NCBI RefSeq assembly: GCF_003634615.1
Contig: NZ_RBKX01000001.1
Coordinates: 744,001-808,000, forward strand
DNA from: Flavobacterium sp. 102
GTDB lineage: Bacteria > Bacteroidota > Bacteroidia > Flavobacteriales > Flavobacteriaceae
Length of the DNA stretch: 64,000 nucleotides
Reading direction: 5' to 3'
A program made the position numbers and the translations under genes. Positions 59,600 to 64,000 of this stretch are shown here, piece by piece. The notes beneath the pieces are model-generated. The model made no database searches. It was not told the DNA's origin and saw only the letters and a program-made list of their open reading frames with translations. Position 1 is the first letter of the stretch. Each line of letters begins with the position of its first letter.

Positions 59600-60925
59600 T
59601 TAATTTTTTATAATCTTAATAGTTTCTGATTTGCTTGCTGAATTAATTTCAAAGAAATAAACACCAGCGGCATAATTTGAAATGTCAAGAGTGTTTTCAA
59701 CACCATTGAATTCTCTTGTAACCATTACTTTTCCTGATAAATCGGTAACTTTTAAAGTGTATGAATCTAAACCTTCCGTTTGTAAATTTACAAATGAAGT
59801 AGCTGGATTTGGATATACTCTAAACTTACTGGTATTAAAATCATTGTTAGATAACGTTCCGGAAAATTTAAATACACCACCTGTAAAAGGATCTTCATTA
59901 AATCCTGCACACCATCCTGTAGAACCATCTAAGAAAGTAACAGTACCTCTTTGTTCTCCTGAATCAATTGGAATCCATGTAGTACCATTATCACTACTAT
60001 AGGCAGAACCAGATGGCGTTCCAGCTGATGTAGCAACTAAAGTTGTAGTTCCAGGAACATAAGTCAAAACTCTATAAGCTCCGGTAAATGGAGTTCCTGC
60101 ATCCCAAGTGGCACCACCGTCAGTGGTTTTATAAAATGTGTAAGTTGTCCCGGCAGTTTTTAACAAACAACCATTAGTAAGAGAACTCATGGTTAATCTT
60201 GCACTTTGTGCTGTTCCGGCAAAATCAGTCACCGGTGCTTGAGAAACAGTCCAATTAAGTCCCATGTTAGAAGATTTTAAAATTCTTCCTTTGCTGGTTA
60301 CCAACCAAATAGTATTACCAATTGCAGCGTTTCCGCCATTGTATCCATATTCAATTGATGCGCCTGAACCTAGAGGATTTGGGATATTTGCTCCCGGTAC
60401 TAAAGTCCATGTTTCACCACCATCTGAAGTTGTATAGATTTCAAATTCGCCACCAACTGGATCTCCGAAAGAAACACCATTATTAGCATCAAAAAAATGA
60501 ACCCCATTGATAAATGAACTTGCAGCATTAAAAGCGCCGGCATTTTGTTGTTCCCAACTAACACCACCATCTGTAGTTTTGTAAATAACACCATTATTTC
60601 CTACAGTTGGAGTCAGTGCACTTACCCAAGCAGTAGTAGCACTAATTGGAGCGATATTGTTAATGGATAAAGCTGGGTCACCAACATTAATAGTTCCAGG
60701 AGTCCATGTATTTCCTCCATCGGTAGTCATCGTAAACTCTTGAATTACATTTTCTGCGTCTAATCCATCATAAGCTAATGCCCAGACTGTACTAGAATTT
60801 ACAATATGAATTTCTGAAAGACCTCTGCTTAGAAAGTCAAAACCGGTTGCTTGTGCGTTCCATGATTGAGCATTCGAACTAAATCCTAAAATAAGTAGAG
60901 AAAAAGAAAGTAAAATTTTTTTCAT
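59600..60925 (-). CDS. T9SS-exported protein with Asp-box (BNR/YCF48-like) repeats
   Basis: The 441-residue protein has a Sec signal peptide (MKKILLSFSLLILGFSSNAQ), a beta-propeller body with six Asp-box-like motifs (TTDGGNTW, TTDGGVSW, TSDGGETW, SSNMGLNW, TTDGGATW, SSDNGTTW), and a type A C-terminal sorting domain (about residues 365-441: FRVYPNPATSFVNLQ ... GVYFFEINS ... ETIKIIKN). The C-terminal domain targets it to the type IX secretion system for release or attachment at the cell surface. The propeller suggests carbohydrate or protein binding, like sialidase-fold or photosystem-stability-type proteins, but no catalytic residues are identified. It has its own terminator. Confidence 0.92.
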   Translation of the reverse strand: MKKILLSFSLLILGFSSNAQSWNAQATGFDFLSRGLSEIHIVNSSTVWALAYDGLDAENVIQEFTMTTDGGNTWTPGTINVGDPALSINNIAPISATTAWVSALTPTVGNNGVIYKTTDGGVSWEQQNAGAFNAASSFINGVHFFDANNGVSFGDPVGGEFEIYTTSDGGETWTLVPGANIPNPLGSGASIEYGYNGGNAAIGNTIWLVTSKGRILKSSNMGLNWTVSQAPVTDFAGTAQSARLTMSSLTNGCLLKTAGTTYTFYKTTDGGATWDAGTPFTGAYRVLTYVPGTTTLVATSAGTPSGSAYSSDNGTTWIPIDSGEQRGTVTFLDGSTGWCAGFNEDPFTGGVFKFSGTLSNNDFNTSKFRVYPNPATSFVNLQTEGLDSYTLKVTDLSGKVMVTREFNGVENTLDISNYAAGVYFFEINSASKSETIKIIKN

Positions 60926-60966
60926 TTGAGTATAGTTTTTTTATTTCGCAACTAAATTAATCAAAA

Positions 60967-60999
60967 TTGAGGAACAAAAAAAGAATACTTGTATTTTTG
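60967..60999 (+). promoter_or_regulatory. Promoter of purD
   Basis: TTG at 60967-60969, a 22-base spacer and TATTTTTG at 60992-60999 fit the Bacteroidota promoter pattern, 31 bases upstream of the purD ATG. Confidence 0.65.
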
Positions 61000-61030
61000 C
61001 ATACTTTTAACACAACACACAACATTAAAA

Positions 61031-62305
61031 ATGACAATTTTACTACTTGGTTCCGGAGGTCGAGAACACGCCTTATCCTATAAATTACTTCAAAGTCCAC
61101 AGTGCGAAAAACTCTTTGTTGCACCAGGAAACGCTGGCACGGCTGTAATTGCTACCAATGTTTTTTTTAGCCCAACAGATTTTGAGAGCATCAAAGCGTT
61201 TGTAATTAAAGAAAAGATTGACATGGTGGTTGTTGGACCAGAAGATCCTTTGGTTCTTGGCATTTATGATTTTTTTAAAAACGACAACGACATAAATCAT
61301 GTTCCGGTAATTGGACCGTCAAAAATTGGCGCACAATTAGAAGGAAGTAAAGAGTTTGCCAAAGAATTCTTAATCAAACATAAAATTCCAACAGCGGCTT
61401 ATGACAGTTTTACTTCAGAAACAGTTGAAAAAGGATGCAGGTTTTTAGAAACACTACAACCACCATATGTTTTAAAAGCAGATGGATTGGCTGCCGGAAA
61501 AGGCGTTTTAATTCTCAATGATTTAGAAGAAGCTAAAACCGAATTGCGAAATATGTTGGTTCATGCCAAATTTGGAACCGCCAGTTCAAAAGTGGTTATA
61601 GAAGAATTTTTAGACGGTATCGAATTGAGTTGCTTTGTTTTGACTGATGGTAAAAATCACAAAATGTTACCAACGGCCAAAGATTACAAAAGAATAGGCG
61701 AAGGTGACACCGGATTAAATACCGGCGGAATGGGTGCTGTTTCACCAGTGCCTTTTGCGGATAAAATTTTATTGGAAAAAATAGAAACCAGAGTTGTAAA
61801 ACCAACTGTTGAAGGTTTGCAAAAAGACGGAATCGAATACAAAGGTTTTGTGTTCATCGGATTAATCATTGTCAAAGGTGAACCAATGGTAATCGAATAC
61901 AACGTAAGAATGGGCGATCCGGAAACCGAAGTCGTAATGCCAAGAATCCAATCAGATTTAGTGGAATTATTTCAGGCGGTTGCGAATCAAAAACTAGATG
62001 ACGTTACTTTAGAAATCGACCCAAGAAGCGCGACCACAATTATGGTAGTTTCTGGCGGATATCCAGAAGATTACGGAAAAGGTTTTGAAATTACCGGAAT
62101 TGAAAATGTAGAAGATTCATTAGTTTTTCACGCCGGAACTAAAATCGAAAACGGCAAAATAGTAACCAACGGTGGAAGAGTGTTGGCAGTCACTTCTTTT
62201 GGAGACAACTTTCAAGAGGCCATAAAAAAATCTTACCAAAATATAGACAAGCTACATTTTGATAAGATGTATTTTAGAAAAGATATCGGTTTCGATCTAG
62301 CTTAA
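61031..62305 (+). CDS. purD: Phosphoribosylamine-glycine ligase
   Basis: PurD catalyses the second step of purine synthesis: phosphoribosylamine, glycine and ATP to GAR. The 424-residue ATP-grasp protein has LLLGSGGREHALSYKL at the start, LKADGLAAGKGVLIL, NTGGMGAVSPVPF and YNVRMGDPETEVVMPR, in the usual order. The frame extends upstream, but the promoter lies there, so the ATG at 61031 is right. Its end overlaps the convergent DUF6341 gene by 9 bases. Confidence 0.97.
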   Translation: MTILLLGSGGREHALSYKLLQSPQCEKLFVAPGNAGTAVIATNVFFSPTDFESIKAFVIKEKIDMVVVGPEDPLVLGIYDFFKNDNDINHVPVIGPSKIGAQLEGSKEFAKEFLIKHKIPTAAYDSFTSETVEKGCRFLETLQPPYVLKADGLAAGKGVLILNDLEEAKTELRNMLVHAKFGTASSKVVIEEFLDGIELSCFVLTDGKNHKMLPTAKDYKRIGEGDTGLNTGGMGAVSPVPFADKILLEKIETRVVKPTVEGLQKDGIEYKGFVFIGLIIVKGEPMVIEYNVRMGDPETEVVMPRIQSDLVELFQAVANQKLDDVTLEIDPRSATTIMVVSGGYPEDYGKGFEITGIENVEDSLVFHAGTKIENGKIVTNGGRVLAVTSFGDNFQEAIKKSYQNIDKLHFDKMYFRKDIGFDLA

Positions 62306-62527
62306 GAAAGAATGAGCCGTAGTGTCTTGGTTTTCTTCGTTGTTGTCTTGATGCTTCTTCAATTCTTTACACCAGTAAACGATGTATTTGCAACAAACAA
62401 TGATTAAAACCCAACTAATGATATTGGCTAACCACCAATTGCTTAATTCTAATGCGCGCAACCAATCTAGTGGTTTGAATAAAAAGTCTACGAATAAAGT
62501 TTGAATGCCTTCAAAAAATGCTTTCAT
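62297..62527 (-). CDS. DUF6341-like small membrane protein
   Basis: The 76-residue protein has an amphipathic N-terminal segment with FVDFLFKPLDWLRALELSNWW, one membrane helix (about residues 34-52) and a charged, Asn/Glu-rich tail. It matches the DUF6341 family of Flavobacteriales as I remember it. The arrangement purD, DUF6341, DUF6427, upp appears to be a conserved flavobacterial order. It has a consensus promoter of its own. Function unknown. Confidence 0.8.
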   Translation of the reverse strand: MKAFFEGIQTLFVDFLFKPLDWLRALELSNWWLANIISWVLIIVCCKYIVYWCKELKKHQDNNEENQDTTAHSFLS

Positions 62528-62552
62528 TTTATAAAATGTTATATTTACAGCA

Positions 62553-62582
62553 CAAATGTATAAAATATCCTCATGATAACAA
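62553..62582 (-). promoter_or_regulatory. Consensus promoter of the DUF6341 gene
   Basis: On the minus strand TTG (62580-62582), a 19-base spacer and TACATTTG (62553-62560) match the Bacteroidota promoter. It ends 25 bases upstream of the ATG and overlaps the start of the divergent DUF6427 gene. Confidence 0.7.
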
Positions 62583-63502
62583 GTGTTTTTAAAAAATCTA
62601 CAATTCTAAATTATTCGCTAATTGTAATTTTAGTATTGTTTTTCTTTTTTCTACATAAATCGAGTGACCTTCACCCGAAAAATTTATCCGATGGATTTCT
62701 AAATACTATTGAAGCATTGGTCTTATTATTAGCGTCTCTTTTCTTAGTTAATTTTATTGTAAAAAAAAATGGATTAACAAAAGACAGCAGTTTTGCCATT
62801 CTCTTTTTCTTGCTTTTCCTGGCCCTTTTTCAGTCAATTTTTAACAATACGAATATATTATTTGCCAATTTTTTTCTGTTATTGGCCATCAGAAGATTAA
62901 TTTCTTTGCAGACCTTAAAACAACCCAAAGAAAAGATTTTTGATGCATCCATTTGGATTTTTATTGCCGCCTTATTCCATTTTTGGTGTATACTTTTTAT
63001 CGTTTTAGTCTATATTTCTATCATCTTTCACGTGTCGAGAGATTATAGAAATTGGCTTTTACCATTCGTAGCCTTTGTAACTACAGCGGTAGTTTTTTTC
63101 GCCGCGGCTTTGTTTTTTGATAAAACATGGATAGACCATATTTTTAATCAAACGCGAATGAATTTTGAGCTTGATTATTTTACTAATAATTATCAAAATG
63201 TGGCGCTTTCTTTTTATTCCGTAATTGCCTTATACTTTGTTTTTTCAACAATTTTCACAGTATCAAACAGACCACTTATTTTACAAGCATCGTATAAAAA
63301 AATGATTTTGGCCTTTATCGTTGGAGTGATTGTTTTTCTAATTTCTCCCGATAAAAATAACAGTATGTTGATTTTTACCCTAATGCCTTTGTCTTTAATG
63401 TGTACCAATAACATTGAGTTTTCTCAAAACAAGATGTATAAAGAGATTGTATTGTTAATACTAATTTTAGGAAGTTTTTTTATCTTTTTTGCTCAGTTAT
63501 AA
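62573..63502 (+). CDS. DUF6427-like polytopic membrane protein
   Basis: A 309-residue membrane protein with about eight hydrophobic helices, few charged residues and short loops (DFDKTWIDHIFNQ-type loops around residue 185). It matches the DUF6427 family of Flavobacteriales as I recall; function unknown. Its start is inside the divergent promoter of the DUF6341 gene, so the two small genes probably influence each other's transcription. Its end overlaps the convergent upp stop by 6 bases. Confidence 0.82.
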   Translation: MITSVFKKSTILNYSLIVILVLFFFFLHKSSDLHPKNLSDGFLNTIEALVLLLASLFLVNFIVKKNGLTKDSSFAILFFLLFLALFQSIFNNTNILFANFFLLLAIRRLISLQTLKQPKEKIFDASIWIFIAALFHFWCILFIVLVYISIIFHVSRDYRNWLLPFVAFVTTAVVFFAAALFFDKTWIDHIFNQTRMNFELDYFTNNYQNVALSFYSVIALYFVFSTIFTVSNRPLILQASYKKMILAFIVGVIVFLISPDKNNSMLIFTLMPLSLMCTNNIEFSQNKMYKEIVLLILILGSFFIFFAQL

Positions 63503-64000
63503 TTTACTGCCGTAAGCCAAATCACCGGCATCACCCAAACCGGGAACGATGTAGTTTTTCTCATTGAGTTTCTCATCTAAAGCAGCAACCCAAAGATGAC
63601 AGTTTTTCGGTAGATTTTTTTCTAGAAATGCTATGCCTTCCGGTGCGGCAATTACAACGGCAATGTGAATTTCCTTTGGTTTTTGTTCCAAATGTAATTT
63701 ATTCAAAACGGCTACTAAAGATTGTCCGGTGGCCAACATCGGGTCAATTAAAATCAGATTTTTATTTTCAAAAGACGGCGCTGCTTGGTATTCGACCAAA
63801 ATATCAAACTTATCATCGTTGTTATAATGATGGCGATAAGCAGAAACAAATCCGTTTTCGGCATTGTCAAAAATATTCATAAAACCGGTATGTAAAGCCA
63901 ATCCGGCACGAAGTATGGAACATAAAACTACATGGTCAGCAATGGTAGTCGTGTGTTTTATCCCCAAAGGCGTTTGTACCTCAATGTTTTTATATTCTAA
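63497..64000 (-). CDS. upp: Uracil phosphoribosyltransferase (5' end beyond the window)
   Basis: UPRT salvages uracil to UMP using PRPP. The visible 167 codons include ADHVVLCSILRAGLALHTGF, the PRPP-binding LILIDPMLATGQSLVAVL and the C-terminal uracil-binding PGLGDAGDLAYG. The frame is open to base 64000 (LEYKNIEVQTPLGIKH), so the start lies to the right; a TTG at 63967 is internal and not the start. About 50 residues are missing relative to the usual length of about 215. Confidence 0.95.
   Translation of the reverse strand, partial: LEYKNIEVQTPLGIKHTTTIADHVVLCSILRAGLALHTGFMNIFDNAENGFVSAYRHHYNNDDKFDILVEYQAAPSFENKNLILIDPMLATGQSLVAVLNKLHLEQKPKEIHIAVVIAAPEGIAFLEKNLPKNCHLWVAALDEKLNEKNYIVPGLGDAGDLAYGSKL

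Noticed and set aside
63024..63039. CACGTG with partial parS similarity
   Set aside because: Only the central TTTCACGTG part fits; the right half does not match, and it lies inside the DUF6427 coding sequence.
63497..63967. upp as a complete 156-residue gene from the TTG at 63967
   Set aside because: The frame stays open to the window end with upp-like residues, so the gene is truncated by the window edge and this TTG is internal.

Overview
The window reads as a chromosome segment of a member of the Flavobacteriaceae (Bacteroidota), most likely Flavobacterium or a close relative. The DNA is AT-rich. There is a type IX secretion (T9SS) C-terminal sorting domain, several small families typical of flavobacteria (DUF6327, DUF6341, DUF6427, DUF6909, DUF4175), and many gene starts preceded by the Bacteroidota promoter -7 element TAnnTTTG, in four cases with a TTG element about 19-22 bases upstream. 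I see no rRNA, CRISPR array, insertion sequence or prophage.

Layout. (1) 1-18.9 kb is mostly minus-strand housekeeping: a Pif1/RecD-like helicase fragment, an OmpH/Skp-like lipoprotein, a methyltransferase, mnmG, ybeY, a giant DUF4175 protein, gltX (plus), an SPFH protein (plus), a YtxH/holin-like/DUF6327 operon, glnS, folB (plus), tRNA-Cys (plus), a LysE-type exporter, a GIN-domain protein and rnr. Two parS-like ParB sites flank mnmG. (2) 19.2-19.87 kb is the only gene-free stretch over 300 bases. It is very AT-rich, with a cluster of DnaA-box-like 9-mers, and gene orientation switches from mostly minus to mostly plus across it, so I propose it as a candidate replication origin. (3) 19.9-31.9 kb carries rpiB, a CDF metal transporter, nnrD, tex, two tandem tatA genes, an M23 peptidase, a GH3-family protein, three tandem carboxypeptidase-regulatory-domain paralogues and a DUF6909 protein whose C-terminal half has nucleoside-phosphorylase-like motifs. 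(4) 31.9-59.5 kb is a large surface-polysaccharide locus. (5) 59.6-64 kb holds a T9SS-exported protein, purD, DUF6341, DUF6427 and a truncated upp.

The polysaccharide locus looks Wzx/Wzy-dependent. It has a Wzz-like protein, dTDP-rhamnose genes rfbA, rfbC and rfbD (no rfbB here), a UDP-glucuronate decarboxylase, a non-hydrolysing UDP-GlcNAc 2-epimerase, a flippase, two polymerase/ligase-like membrane proteins, an acetyltransferase, several glycosyltransferases and a WcaJ-type initiating transferase. In its middle (36.9-46.7 kb) is an unusual block of polyprenyl-phosphate-type GT2 enzymes and GT-C membrane glycosyltransferases. Two of those large membrane proteins end in the same roughly 85-residue module, and that module recurs alone as a lipoprotein with its own consensus promoter and terminator. 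I regard this shared module as the most likely undescribed system in the window.

Other unexplained structure: a 90-bp-period decaying tandem duplication of the tRNA-Cys 3' end plus its terminator, and a family of degenerate 7-bp-period repeats filling five spacers left of the candidate origin.
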